Source: Holacanthus passer (Eukaryota > Chordata > Actinopteri > Pomacanthidae). From it: 64,000 nt of DNA. Both the position numbers and the translations under genes were made by a program. Position 1 is the first letter of the stretch; each line of letters begins with the position of its first letter. Location: the NCBI GenBank assembly GCA_025331565.1, contig JAFREQ010000183.1, positions 248,001 to 312,000 of the forward strand, given 5' to 3'. This document shows positions 49,400 through 62,255 of this stretch, piece by piece. The notes beneath the pieces are model-generated. The model made no database searches. It saw only the letters and a program-made list of their open reading frames with translations, and was not told where the DNA came from.

Positions 49400-50944
49400 C
49401 TCTTGTATGTCTTTTGAAGCATTAAAACCTATCTGTATGCATGAAATTGTAAAGTTTTTTCTCTTGTTGTTATAAGTTTGTAGAGTGACATGATCTCCAG
49501 TCCAACGTTTTACTCATCAGGATACATCAGTTTTTCAATGGTCATGTCCACAATTGTGAAGTGGAGAGAAAATGATGAACTTGTAACTCTACCAAAGCCA
49601 ATGTTCGTTTGTAGTATATTTATTGTATTATTTAAAATAAAAAAATAAATGTTAAATGATACCATAGTGTAAGTGTAAGAGGCCCCCTCTTTACATGCAC
49701 ACAGGAAAAGTTATTGTCCAAAGGTTATGAATTTACATGCTATTTTACACCACGTGAGCTGGATACGACTCCTTTTAACGGAGCCTGTCAGAACGGCCAC
49801 ATCATCTATTCAAATCGATCGTCTTCATGTTAACAACCTCTGGGCTGCGTGTGTGTGAGAATGTGTGTTGGATTTAGACTTTAACCGCTAAAATGAATGA
49901 TTGGATTGTCGGGTTAAGCTGCAGAACAGGTAAGGCTGCTATTAAATGCACCGTAATGTTGGTTTTAATAGTGTCAAATAATTCTTGCTCCACAGATTCT
50001 GCACAAGAGAGACGTTCTCAGGCTGCATCTTGTGATGGGACATGCATCTTGTGATTGTTCCCTGCTGATGCCTCCTGCAAAGACTGTTTCAAGAATCTGC
50101 CCGACGAGGCATTTTTGGACACTAAATGTTTGTAGTTCAATCACTTCGAGCTCATTTTTCTCCACTGCTTGCAGCGCACTATGAGGAAGCCAGAAAATAT
50201 ATGTATGTATATGTATGATAATGCCTCCGCTGTATGTATCTCATGCAAACTCTCCTCGGCAGTCATTAAAATAAAATTCTTTTTAACCCTCCAATGCACC
50301 ACTAATTTCAATAATCTGTAACCTCGAAGCTTTGATCGAATCGTTGGTGGTGGGGATGACTCGCAGCACTTCAAGTGTCTCATTAGCAGAAAACCTTCAC
50401 ACAGTGCACATTGAACCCAGCACAGCCAAACAAAAAAAAAAAAAAAGTTTTGCACGATACCGTGATCAATATTTAATGCAGTGTTTACAGGATGGATTTA
50501 GGACGATCAGAATGCATGGATTCTACTGAGGCAGCAGCCCGGGCGAGTAAAGCAGAAACCAAAGCGAAAAAAGCTAATTCCTCATCGAAACTCAGAACTA
50601 CTTACAATGCAGGGGTGATAAGTGGGGCATCAAAGTGGGTTGAGGATGAGGATGGGGGAGGAAGAAACACAGCAGGTAGGGATTTAGCTGCCTCCAATTA
50701 TGGCAACAGGTGATGTGTCAGAAGACTACAAGAGAACCCAAGTGGAACAAGCTTGTGAAACATTTTAGAGCAGCAGCTTCAGGAGGTGTGAAGAGGTCAC
50801 TCTGGGACATGCAAATGTGCTCGCAGCAAAGCAGCACTCGAGGAAATTTATAGTGGAGCGAATGTGTCACCAGACACCAGCAGGTACGACTGAGCTGCTC
50901 GGGTCCATCAGCTAAAGGATGAACAGAGAAGTGAAATGTAAAAT
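49400..50944. other. intergenic; no gene seen
   Basis: Open frames are short and domain-free on both strands, and no promoter or RNA gene was recognised. Confidence 0.7.
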
Positions 50945-52045
50945 ACTTCATTGCCTGTATTAAAAAAAAAAATCCTATTCTAGTAAAAGCGCAGAAGTAT
51001 GATCAGCAAAATGTGCTGAAAGCATCAAAAGTAAAAGTACTCATTCTGCAGAAAAATGGCCCCTCGGACTTTATCATTTACTGTCATTTGCAGATGAACT
51101 GTGTTTAACGACAACTGTTCCTGAGTCCATGTATTAATCTCCTTTATACAACCATGTGTTTGACAAAGTGTTGAATCTCTCTCCATCCTCGCTTGTGAAC
51201 GACTGAGTCTTTCCAGGATGAACCTTTCAGACCCAATCATGATCCTATCACCTGTTACCAATGAACCTGTTTACCTGTGGAAGGATCCAAACAGGTGTTT
51301 TCAATCAGTCCACAACTTTCACAGTCTTTTGTTGCTCCTGTCCCAACTGGTTTGAAACATGTTGCTGCCATCAAATTCAGAATAAGCAGATATTTACAAA
51401 AGTCAATGAAGTTAATGAGGCAAAAGATTAAATTTAAAGGAAAATCAAATGATCACATTCTGTTTTATTTATGTTTTCCACAGCAACTTTTTGGGAATCA
51501 GGGTTGTACAGATCAGTTGGAAAGATTAAAAAGTTCTGCTACTGAATCTAAATTCATAAGTCTGCTTTTTAAATATTTTGGATAATTTTGGGCCTCAAAC
51601 AGTTCATTAAATGAAACTGTCTGAGAAGCTTCGAGGGAAAATCACTCTTTGGTGGAACTGCTAACAACTCATAAATATAAGAGCATCACTTCCTTTGCTC
51701 TGGGTTTATGAGCCAAAAACAGTGGCTACTAATAGTCTGATAAATGTAGTGAAGTAAGTAAAAAGCTTCATAAAATGGAAATACTCAAATAGAGTAAAAG
51801 TATTTTAACATTGTGCTTGAGGACAATACTTGAGTAAATGTCATCATCAACCTTTAAGATTTTGAGACATAATTTACTAAATAGCTGGGTGACAAAAACA
51901 TAGATGAAAGATCCAAGACACCAAGAGATACAAAGAGGAAGCTTAGTTAGAAAATGCAAAAAAAGTAAAAATAATAAAACCTTATAGAAATTTTAAACCG
52001 ATGAATCAACTAAAACAAATGTTGCTTTCCATCACTGCCTGCAAG
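50945..52045 (-). mobile_element. hAT-like non-autonomous repeat, interrupted
   Basis: Left part: aaagtaaaagtactcattct and gcagaaaaatggcccct. Right part: ataaatgtagtgaagtaagt, ataaaatggaaatactcaaa and acttgagtaaatgt. These are typical of an abundant fish hAT-type MITE whose ends read like 'cttgagtaaatgt...tttccaccactg'. Its middle is occupied by the element at 51084-51508. The right boundary is uncertain (51850 or 52045), and so is the orientation. Confidence 0.5.
51084..51508 (-). mobile_element. second MITE copy, inverted, missing one end
   Basis: Read on the minus strand, this follows the element at 43704-44226 almost base for base through its centre. Shared strings include ttgggacaggagcaacaaaa and ctggaaagactcagtcgttc. 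It keeps the end with gattcccaaaaagttg but lacks the last roughly 65 bp at the other end. It sits inside the hAT-like repeat. Confidence 0.85.
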
Positions 52046-52936
52046 TGCTGGAAAACTTATTCTAAATGTCAAACTCTCTGTTGGACTAAACAGTTGTTCG
52101 GTTTAAAAATCTACTCCATCCAAAATCTGTCTTTACTATAAACCACCTGTAGGTTTGAAGAAAGGAAGCTGAGCCAGTTCCTGAAGAGCAGCAGCTTTGT
52201 GGGGAGTCACTTTAGGACAGATGGAAGAAAAGAAAAGCCTGAGCAGCAAATTGAGAGATGTTGAGCTCAGGACTTCTGTGGCGCTGTCAAACTTTGTGGA
52301 GGATTGTGACTTTGTAGAGAAATGATGAATGAAATGATATGACAAGGGGACACCAGTCGAGATCCAAACACACTGTAAATGTGTCTCTGGACGTCATCGT
52401 CGTGGCGGCAAACTGTTCCCAGCTGCTCTTACGTTTTCTTATTTGACAGCTGCTTCCTCTCTCCTGTGATCGCTTGCAAAGATAGAAACTTATTATATAT
52501 CTATTCATACATTGGTGCAGTACCCAAAAGTCTAATTATTAAATGTTAGAGCGCTGTTAATGTGTGGCCGGTTAAGGAGGAGCTGAAGGGTCAAGCTGCA
52601 GACGTTCAGAGGGAAATTTGGGACGGAGCCCCGTGTTAATGTGTAATTGCTTTGAGCCTGTGGATCTTCGGCTGACAGAGCCCATTCATAGCCAGGCCCG
52701 GGTGCCACTGACCTACTTACATATGAATCAGATAGCAGAGAGAGAGATAGTCTTACAACACAGGGACGGTCAAATTGGGATATTAATAACAGGCTTTTCC
52801 GCTCTAATAGACTAATAGAGATTGTGGAGTGGCTAAGGTTCAAGATGTTGGTTTTCTAATGTGATTAGCGCTGCCCACCCAGGCATCACACATCTCTGCA
52901 GCATGCTGCTGTATTAAAGCTCAGTTTGAGCCTCAG

Positions 52937-52963
52937 CATCATCATCATCATCATCATCATCAT
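52937..52963. repeat. (CAT)9 microsatellite
   Basis: Nine perfect CAT units. Confidence 0.97.
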
Positions 52964-53639
52964 CGTGCATTTGTCTGCAGTTTAACATGTGATGGAGGAG
53001 CTCAACCATCTCCTCGTGTCAGCTATAGTAGGTCGGATGCGTCAAACCAAGACGACTAAAAATACAGTCCTCGCTCATAAAACCGAGAGCTGCAATTCCT
53101 TTTTATTAGCAAAGACAGAATGGAAACAGGAAAAAACATTTCAGCCTCGAGCCGTCTTCAATGCTCTGTAACATCTCAGCAGTCTGGGTTTTTATGACGG
53201 ACTCCTCCCTCCATCTCACAGCTGCAGGCCCTCGGTCATTAGCTGATCCAGTTGGACGATACAAAAGGCGTAAAGATCAGTGAAAATCTACTACAACCTC
53301 AGACTAAGTCGTCATGACTGTAAAACAAGAGACGATTTGCTCTGCGCAGCGAAGCAAACCAGCAAATTACAAGCAGCCTTTTTATGAAAGGTGGCGTGAA
53401 TGAGTTCAGCAGAGAAACACTGAGGTCACGAGTCGACACCTACAACAAAACCAGACACTAAAAACAACTTTATTGATTTACTTAACTGTTGACTTTCTTG
53501 TTATATTGCCTATAAATTTTATCAACATTTCTTAGTTTGCTCACATTTGCTGGTTGAAAAAGTGCAGCTGAGGTTAAAGGGAATTTCATTAGTTTTGCTG
53601 GTATTCGGTCATAAACTAAAGTATTGGACAACTTAAACA

Positions 53640-53870
53640 TTTAACCTGATGATGGAACTGGAAGAAAAGTCATGGGTTCCCCAGAAGTCTGGAGGATTTT
53701 GGCAACTAAAAAGGTTTTCATCTCCCTGCAGTCCACCCACTGCTTGTTGAGACGCTGCGGTCTGGACCAAAGTCGTGATCGAACAACTGACGGGCCAACG
53801 TTGCCATCGAGCTCGAGAGGCCAAAACTCACCGGAATCATCCTATAAAATACCAAAGACATAACTTCAGT
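53640..53870. repeat. dispersed teleost repeat, diverged
   Basis: Strings like tgatgatggaactggaagaa, tctggaccaaagtcgtgatc and ccaacgttgccatcgagctc follow the order of a common non-coding fish repeat ('gatggtggcgct...tctggaccaaagtggtgg...cattgccatcc'). It may be the same family as the piece in intron 24. Confidence 0.45.
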
Positions 53871-56800
53871 GTCCTCAGTGACAGTGACAGCAGGAGTTCT
53901 CTGGAGCTACGTGGTTTGAGACCAATCAAATTGACCTTTGGAGCTTTGACTCCTTCTCCATCCGTCTTGTTGCTGAAGAACTTGCTGCAGACAAACACTA
54001 TGAAACTGCCTCAACCCAAATTGAGTCAATTATAAAAAGTTATCACTATATGTAAAGACGCACGTTGCTGCATAAATCAAACAAAGAATCGAGGTGAACT
54101 GCACACTCCGAACATTTTTTTACAGTTATTAGAAAAAGGATCTCGACGGGAGAAGTCGGGCAGGTGTCAATCAAGCGCAGTCTGTACACGCCCACACAGT
54201 CTCATCAGCTGAGTGACAACACCTGCGTGGGCAGAGGCTTAAAACGAACCCTCACAAAATTGGATTTATTTTTGTAATAGCTCACCTAAAGAATTCAAGC
54301 TTCATTACTAAGTTCATTACCTGCAGCTGTTTAGTCTGTGACGACTCCTCTGTCATTCCACAACCTTTACCTTTATTCAGCTCTGAGCAGCAGAGCATGT
54401 ATAACAAACGTAATGAATTAGAAGCTGTGGTTCGAGTCTAAGATTAATCAGATGATAACGTAAGATAAGAGCGTCCTTTGAGAGGAGGCAACACCAGAGA
54501 TAAGAGCAGATGGGAGAGGAAGAAAACTAGAAGACAAAAAAAAACAAAAAGGGAGAGCAGTGATGGGGAAGCGAGGGAGATGTTTGATGTGTAAATACAG
54601 CACACACAGCCGGTGAGGTTTTCCCCGCTGAAATGCAGGTAAATAACACATGAGTCTGGTTCATATTTAGAATAATATTCAAATAAGTGTCAGCAGATAT
54701 CATTAGCATGCAGGGGAGGAATTAGTCTCGTCGGCCCGCGCGCCGTCTTTGTTCCTCTCAGCTATTGTCAGCGGGGATTCAAACATCTGGGATGTCGTTA
54801 AATTCATTAAAATCCCTCAGAAGATGTGATTGATCCTCACGGGTGAAAAAGCTCGGATGGGAAAAAAAATGTTGAAACAAAAAAATTAAAAAGATTAAAT
54901 TTGCCAGATTAACATAAATAACACATTTTCTATAGTGTAGGTGGATGAGAACTTAAAATCCGAGATCACTTAAAGGAATAATTCTTGGCCACGATCTGAT
55001 GTAATGAGTTCGGTGCCAAAAAGAAATCGCTAACAATATGACTTTGAACCTCGTCTCAGCAGGAGAAGCTTTGTCCCACTCATGTAAAACTTAGCACTTG
55101 ATTTAATTAGATCATCTTGTTTCGCGGCCAGAAGGAAGAGCATATGGTCCTGCACTTTTTTCTCCCCCTTCACTCACATACAGTAGCTCTGTTCTATTTT
55201 CAGGATCCCGGAGTATCGGCTTTGAAGCGTCGGGCCTCTCCTCCTCACTTTGGCGCTCCCCCGTAGAGAGACAGGGTCAAACAGACCTGTGTGCTACAGG
55301 ACCCGAACAGCAGCCAAGGACGGGCCCGAATTAACGGCACTAATTACTTCTCCTCGACACAGTGTGAGCGCAGGTTTTTCCCCTTGGTGTCATTCAAGAG
55401 AGACAAACAAGGACGAGGTGAATTATTCACTTAGAGGATTCATTTGACAGCATCATAAAATATACCTTTAAAACATTTTTGCAGCTTTATGCACTTTTGT
55501 AGTTGTTGGTTTAAAAACTTTGAGTTTTATCAGCAGGTTAGATTTAGATCCTCTGAAAAAGTTGCGTGTTGCTATTTAACATAAAATATTGATGACTAAA
55601 GTTGGAAACATTCATCATTATATATTAAGATTTGAAAATTCAAAAACTTCAAATGCTACTGAGTTCACGTAAGACGGCTGCTCACAGTAAGAAGATGTTT
55701 GAGAAAATTGGTTTTCGGGGTCTTTAAGTTAACCTGAACTCCAGATGAATCTGTGAGCTCGTGTTTTATTTGCATTCGTCCTGCTCCATCTCGAGCCAAT
55801 CACAAAGGGTTTTTAACACTGGGCGGGTTTGATATGAAACAACCACGAGAGGGTGGTCGGGCATCAGAGAGGTGGCGGAGAAAAACAACATGTAAAGTCA
55901 GAATATTTTCACATCTAACACAATGAATTAAAGGTTTATTTCAACCAAATCAGACTTGGTGATTGATGAATCAGTGAAAAGAATAATCAAGATGGTTTAG
56001 TTTTGTTTCTGTTGAGTTTAAATTAAGTGTTTGTTTTTTTTTTTACAATGGTTCATAAGATAAAATGACTGTTTTTGTCAATGGAGTCTTGTGACTTTGG
56101 TTGTAGCTCTGACTGGTTGTACGTCTACACAATGGACATCAACGTGAACTAAGAGGTTTCAGATTAATACATATTCGCAAATCAAACTTTCTTTAAGTTA
56201 ATCTTTAAGTTGCTGCCAGACAAAACGGACAACTCACGCAAATCTGTCTTTATCAGGACAGAAGCTGAGACAACATGAGCCTGCTGGTGGACAATAACTC
56301 CAGTGGATGTATTTGTGGATTTATCTTGTTATTCTTGATACAGTCTCCGATGCACAGAAAGAAAGCTGCAGTGGTGGAGATGGAGGTCGTTTATGGCTTG
56401 ACATTTGGAGGCGAAAAAAAATCACATACTGAAGATGGCTTATGAGGTCGATGAACACAGAAACCAATATTGTTTGCTCTCACACTCATTTGGGAGATTT
56501 TTTTTTTTTTTTTTTTATGTGTGGCTCTGTTAGCAGTCAACAAACAATTTCTCATTTCTCCCTCCTGTCCTCCCCTCTCCTCCCCTCCCCTCTGCTCACA
56601 GATGGTGTCCACCTTTGCTGATGCATATGTTGGTTAAGCACAGGTGGGACAGAATGGGGAGTTGTTAATGGATGTGGGGGGGAAACAGACCTGGACAGAG
56701 TCGACATTGTGCACTCGCTTAACATGCAAGAGCTCGCTGTGCTGTGTGGCTCATTAGCAGCTCGAGGATTCGGTCAGGTTGTCGACACTGTATGAACAAA

Positions 56801-58519
56801 CATCATTCTTTCTCCATTATTTCACATCCTAATTGTATAGAATGATGTGCAATATGTTATATTCTTATATCAATATGAATCAAAATATTTTATTAGCTGA
56901 AGAAGAACGTGCATGCAAGATATTAACTACACACGTGTTCTTCGATGTCAGCTTCCTCAGGTCTGTTCAGACACACTGTGCATGAATAAATGTCAAAATA
57001 GCACCTATTGCAAACCATTTACTATCCAGCTTTAAGAATGTGAGGAAAGATATTATAAGGAATATATCAGTTTGATTCAGACATCAGTTCCTCCCGGTTT
57101 TCTCGGGTGGGAGACCACATCTCTCAGCTCACCATCCGCATATGTCTAAGAGATTCAAATGAATCAGGTGATAAAATAATTTCAGGGCACTCAAGTGAAT
57201 ATTAAATGACGCTGGCAAAAGCCGTCGACAGCAAAGTCTCACATTTCTCTCCTGTGCTTTTATTCGCTACTAAATCATTCTCGAAACGGCAGAAAAGAAC
57301 CAACGCTCGGTCGCTTGCAGATGCAAATTCAGACACTAAAACATATGCCTGAATTAGCATTGACAGACTTTTGCATGCATGTACACGCTGATTACAAATA
57401 CTGACATTATACTGTAGATCACAACTGCACATGTCATATGTTCCATAAATCAGAAGACAAACAGGAGACCTTCTGTGCAGCTCTCTGCAGAGACACTAAT
57501 AACCACTAAAATAGCCGCTGCTTGGCTCCTTGGACTCGCCTTGACCACATCAGCACCCGTGATATTTCACTGAGTGTCACACAAATGATCATCTCAATGA
57601 TTTGTAACCCTGTTTCTACAGCACAGACTTTATCTTTGCTTGTGTAAATGTTTATCTGGCGGTTGAAGTCTCGTTCTTTCTGGGCTCAAAGTCACCCAAA
57701 GATGTTATTCCCGCTCCAATTCTTGCACTTTGTTCCCGAGAATTGAGTCTGACAACTTCCTTTTTTTTTTTGGTGTTTAAATTTTGAAAAAATACCAACC
57801 TGCCCAAACTTAATTTTCTATTGATTAGAGTCGTCTAGAATCATCCACCTAGACCGCATCCTGCCAAAACAGATACGAGTTGAAAAAAGGCAAGATTAAA
57901 TTATGAAAGTGCAAGTGTACCACCCGAGGTCACAGCACATGGAGGTAATTCATCACTGTCATTTCAACATCAACACCTTTCCAGCAGGTCAAAAAACTTC
58001 CTCTGATTAAACATCAAGCGGAGACGTTGATGCCAAGGAGAATCAAACCAGCGAAGCATCTTTGGCCTGCAGGAGACTCTTCGCAGTCGGCCACGCAAGA
58101 CGGATCTCCAACCAGTCCTGTGAGGAACGTTTAATTATAACGAGGTTACATATCGCTCACGGCGGTTTAACGTCATTTTTCTGAGAGCCTTGTTTGCTCC
58201 AAATATAGAGGACGACGATTTTGTGAATAATTTGTTTTTATGGTAACCTAATAATAATTATACAGTACAATACAATCTATTTTCTAATCATTCTAATTGA
58301 GTTCAGTGTATAATGTTGTCATTATGTTGAAGTCAGTGTTGAGTGTTATAAGTGCTCGCAAAACAGCATCCATGTATTTGTTTTCACAGTTTGGATATTA
58401 TGAACAATAGTAGGATAAAGATTAGTTCAGATCATGTTCCTGTCTTCCTGACACACGATAATTTCATATGGAATATATATTTTTTGTCAGTACCATGCAT
58501 GTGTTATTGTTTGTGCATG

Positions 58520-58580
58520 TTTTTATTATATCTGACAATTGCCTTGCTTTGGACAAATAAGAGTTTCTGATTCTGATTTA
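58520..58580 (+). repeat. retroelement 3' tail
   Basis: The sequence gccttgctttggacaaataa then gagtttctgattctgatt matches the poly-adenylation-like tail of common fish LINE/SINE elements. Only the tail is recognised. Confidence 0.4.
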
Positions 58581-60199
58581 TACATTTTGACATTTTGGCG
58601 TGTCGTAGCAGGAAAAGCTCAAGTGTCAGTCAATAACCTTAATAATGGATGCGATCAGGTTTACATTCACGTGTGCATCCTCTTAAAATATTTGGTGTCA
58701 GATTCTTGGTCGTGTACAAACTACTTGCAGAGACGGTTGATGAACTCTTCTCTGTTCTGGCATTTGGTTTTCAGGACGGGAGATCATTTAATTCAATCAA
58801 GAGTTATTGCTTTTATTGCTTTAGCTTGTTGCTAAAGGGGCAACAAGTTTGCACAGTTTATTGAAATGATGTATTGCACCGTGTTTGATTCCTGTCGCAC
58901 TCTTTTCTTCAGCACTTTATACTTCAACAGATAAGAGGTAAATAAAAGTGGATGCTGCAACACAAAGGTCAAGACAAGCTGCTTGGTCAACAGTGAAATG
59001 CAGGATCATGACTGCGACACTTTACTGAACAGAACCGTCATCAATGTTAGTAATGTCTATGTTTCTCATGCTATAACATGTCAAAATGTGAAACAGGCCT
59101 GTAGCAGAATGAAAAATGGCAAACAGTGTCCTGTGTGTTGGAACAACGACTACAGCTTGTCAAGCTTGTGCTACTTACTGTCCAGAGCCAGACTGACTGA
59201 TGGGGAGAATAATTCATCTAATGGGATTAAGTTGACACTGCTCACTGCTGTCAGCGCTCGACTCCCCTGGTACCAGCACACTCTCCCTGTGTTGCATGCA
59301 CAGTCCAACATCCAGGCAAACAAGGACACATGTCCTGTACCAACTTCTCCCCTCAGCTGTCCAACATCTCCAGCCTGCTTCTCTCGCTCTCCTTCACTCT
59401 GACCTACAGGCCTCGCGGCGTCGGATCACTTACATGTTAACTGCAGCCTGAAAACCTGTTGTGTCTGAAGAATGCGACTCTTCTCTCCCGCGATTCAGTC
59501 AAACTGACTCTGTTTAAGGGCTGACTTCACATTACTTTTGTCTGCGCGACGTGTCATTAACCGTTACCGAAAATGACAGCTGGATTAGGAAATGCCAAGC
59601 GCGCGGCGTCAGAAGTACAACAAAGATGTTTCATCATCAAAACCCGGCTGGATCAAATAAACTTGGGTGATACATCTTTAATGGCGCCTCGGCAGGCTTC
59701 AGGAAGCATTAACTTTTTAAGGAATAATCCACCCTCAGGTATTCTTACACTGTTAGTTATCGTCAATCTGTGACACTCCTGTGATGAGCGTTTCCAGGGT
59801 GCACACACTTTAGCTCAACCAACGCAGACTTCTATTTCAGTTTGTGATTTCCTGCTCCCCTGAAAGGCTTTCAACAAACCTCAGAGGAGACAAAGCTTTT
59901 ATTCAAAGGTGGGAATAAGAGCATATAAATATAGCAAGGCCTCCAATTAGTACGTACACAATGGTGCTGGTCTATCTATTGTGGGTCTTGTGCCCTGTTG
60001 CATTCTGGGATACAGAGGCCACTGCGAGTGAAGAATCTTTCCTGCTTCTTCTTGTATCGTTGGGGGTCGTTTTTGTTTTTTTCCTAAAATAAAATCCATT
60101 GATTTAACCATGCAACAGCCTCAGACTGCCTGTTGCTTTGAGAATTGTTTTCACGATATTATTGATTATTCAGGCTTCGCCGCGAGTTATTTATCAGAT

Positions 60200-60582
60200 C
60201 TCTTATTGGCCTCTGTCCCGTCCTGCTCCTCGAGATTCTCTTTTCATAGATACGTCTTTTCTTGTTGTTCCAAGGTTCAGATTAATGCACAAATGTGACA
60301 GAGCCTTTGCAATCTGGACTCCTAAACTTTGGACTGAGGAGATCAGGGCTGCAAACTCTGTCTCGTCTTCTAAATCACTTTTAAAACCCACTTGCTTTTC
60401 AGTGATTTCATTTATGTTTCATGACATTTTAGTTCATTTTACTCACTGTGTTTTATATTGTGTTTTGTTTTTATGGCTTTCAGTTCATTTTATTCTCTTT
60501 TTTAAATGTGTTCTGTTTTTATTGTAAAGCATTTTTGTAACTGTCTTTTGAAAGGTGCAACATAAATAAAGTTCCTCTCGAT
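60200..60582 (+). pseudogene. LINE 3' end: ORF2 C-terminus remnant plus tail
   Basis: One frame reads ...VPRFRLM, CDRAFAIWTPKLW, EEIRAANSVSSSKSLLK, a decayed form of the conserved C-terminal motif of fish non-LTR reverse-transcriptase polyproteins (RAFS-x-APKLWN-x-LP-x-IR-x-A-x-S-x-x-x-FKSLLK). The NSLP residues of the usual 'LWNSLP' are missing. It is followed by a T-rich 3' region and an 'aaggtgcaacataaataaag' tail. An L2/CR1-like clade is likely but not proven. Confidence 0.6.
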
Positions 60583-60597
60583 GTCTAAGCTCCTTTG

Positions 60598-60860
60598 CTT
60601 TTCTCTAAGGCTGAGCAATAGGAAACTCATTTTCTCCGCCGCTTGTATCGACAAGCTCATTCTTTTTGTCACTACCCAAAGCTCATGACCGCAGGTGAGG
60701 GCTGGAAAGTAGATCAACTCGTTAATCGAGGTCTTTAGACTCCGCTCCCTCTGCACCACGACAGTCCAGTACAATACCTGCATTACTGCCGGTCCACCTG
60801 TCCATCTCATGATCTCTCTCGTAAAGACCCTGAGATATTTGAACTCTTCATAGTTCAGTT
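60598..60860 (-). pseudogene. LINE reverse-transcriptase remnant, C-terminal part
   Basis: The minus strand reads EEFKYLRV (60826-60849), VMQVLYWTVVVQRER, then INELIYFPALTCGHELWVVT and IQAAEKMSF. This is the conserved region after the RT active site in a common fish non-LTR element ('EEFKYLGVLF ... LTYGHELWV ... IQAAEMSFLR'). Missing residues and lost motifs show it is dead. Its upstream part is at 61200-61400. Confidence 0.65.
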
Positions 60861-60899
60861 TTGCAGCAGAGTATGAACCAACTGCACATATCATTTGCA

Positions 60900-61199
60900 C
60901 CTTACTGCCTCCATTTGCAGTTATTGTTATTCACTGCACTATGGCCACTTTATTCATTCAGTATTTGTTTACTGTCTGGTTATTACTTATTCATTTCCCG
61001 TCTGCTCTCTGTCCTGATTGCACGACAGCCATTTTATTAATTCAATATCTGCTTTATTTTTTATACAACAGGTCACATAATTATTTCCCGTTGTACTATG
61101 GTCTTTCATGCACTATGGCCACGATACTTATTGCACTGTTCCTTTTTTAAAGCTGCCACTGAATTGCCCCATGGGGACAAATAAAGTTTTTTGAATTCT
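60900..61199 (+). mobile_element. retroelement 3' fragment inside the LINE remnant
   Basis: The motif cactatggcca recurs (60938, 61110), and the segment ends ttgccccatggggacaaata then aagttttttgaattc, a common fish LINE tail. It lies between the two halves of the minus-strand LINE, so it probably inserted later. Confidence 0.5.
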
Positions 61200-61400
61200 C
61201 TCCGAATGTGCTGGGGGTCAAAGGTCGACGAAGCCAGAAGAACCACATCGTCTGCAAAAACAGATATGCAATCTCGTCAGGTCCCCATACCAGACTTTCT
61301 CCACCACCACCACCACCCGGCTCTTTGAGATTCTGTCCATGAAAGTCACAAACAGAAAATATGATAAGGCTCAACCAAGCCAACACCTGCTGACAACATG
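61200..61400 (-). pseudogene. LINE reverse-transcriptase remnant with FADD box
   Basis: The minus strand at 61226-61258 reads FADDVVLLASS, the catalytic box of a non-LTR reverse transcriptase. Upstream of it, weak traces (HIF, SQRA, MGT) fit the 'IFMDRISRRS...GDL-IASLLFADDVVLLAS' layout but with stops and frame changes. Confidence 0.65.
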
Positions 61401-61419
61401 CTTCAGGAAACACAACTGC

Positions 61420-62222
61420 TGGTTATTGTTGAGGCAAAATCATGAGCATTAAGGATCTTTCTTAATGCATCATTTCAGTTTTAGTGCTTCTGTTTCTAAA
61501 CAAATGTGCTGAATCAAATCACCACAAATCAGATCTGGGGTCAGGCAGGATTCACTCTGCCATCATGTCGTGTACATCCACTCAGTCCTCAATGGGAACA
61601 AGACAAATCTGGCGTCAAACAGCAAAACGGGCCAAGATGCAAATCTGACGAACACACGCTGCTTAACATGATTTATCACGTTCATCAAGGCGACAGTATG
61701 TTGTGACAAGCTGCTTACTGTTTTTTTGGAAACAATGTGGGCCTGTGACTTCCAGCAGGTACGGCACACCTGCAGCAGACAGCTGCGTTTCACTGCGCTC
61801 AATAAATTGCGGGTTTAGACTCTTTGCAGGTGACAGAGGTAACAGGAAAATACACCTGTGATAGACTTGGAGGTAACTTAAGATACGACGATTTGAATCT
61901 CAGTCCACTGAGGAAAATAAGATAAAAGCTCCAAAAGACAGGTTCAGAATCTTTAATGCACTTCTTTGCATGAAATTAATGTGGTGCCATTTAATTCCTC
62001 CAACAGTAAATCTACCTGAATACACAACCTCCCTAATCCTGCTTTATTAATTAAAGTATGTCTATTTTACAAATAATTGCTTTTCTCATTTTATTTTTCT
62101 CTCTCACACACATGCACAGCCACAATCTTCAGTCTTAGTGAATGCATTTATTTCATAAATGATAAATCAAGAAGATAGATTTCTCCCCATTTCTTTCCTT
62201 TTCTGTTTTTTTTTTTTTTTTT

Positions 62223-62255
<33 letters not shown>

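Larger units (their letters stand above)
52046..60100. other. intergenic; no gene seen
   Basis: This is 8 kb without a supportable exon, RNA gene or promoter. It contains the repeats at 52937-52963, 53640-53870 and 58520-58580, and short A or T runs such as 56500-56518. All other open frames are short and lack domains. Confidence 0.7.

Noticed and set aside
50492..50713. Ala/Lys-rich open frame
   Set aside because: Low-complexity, no homology recalled, and isolated in intergenic sequence.
54430..54450. ggttcgagtct, resembling a tRNA B-box
   Set aside because: No acceptor stem, anticodon arm or A-box could be folded around it.
58983..59402. 139-residue open frame downstream of col5a1
   Set aside because: No family resemblance and no start or splice context; its length is within chance for this much sequence.
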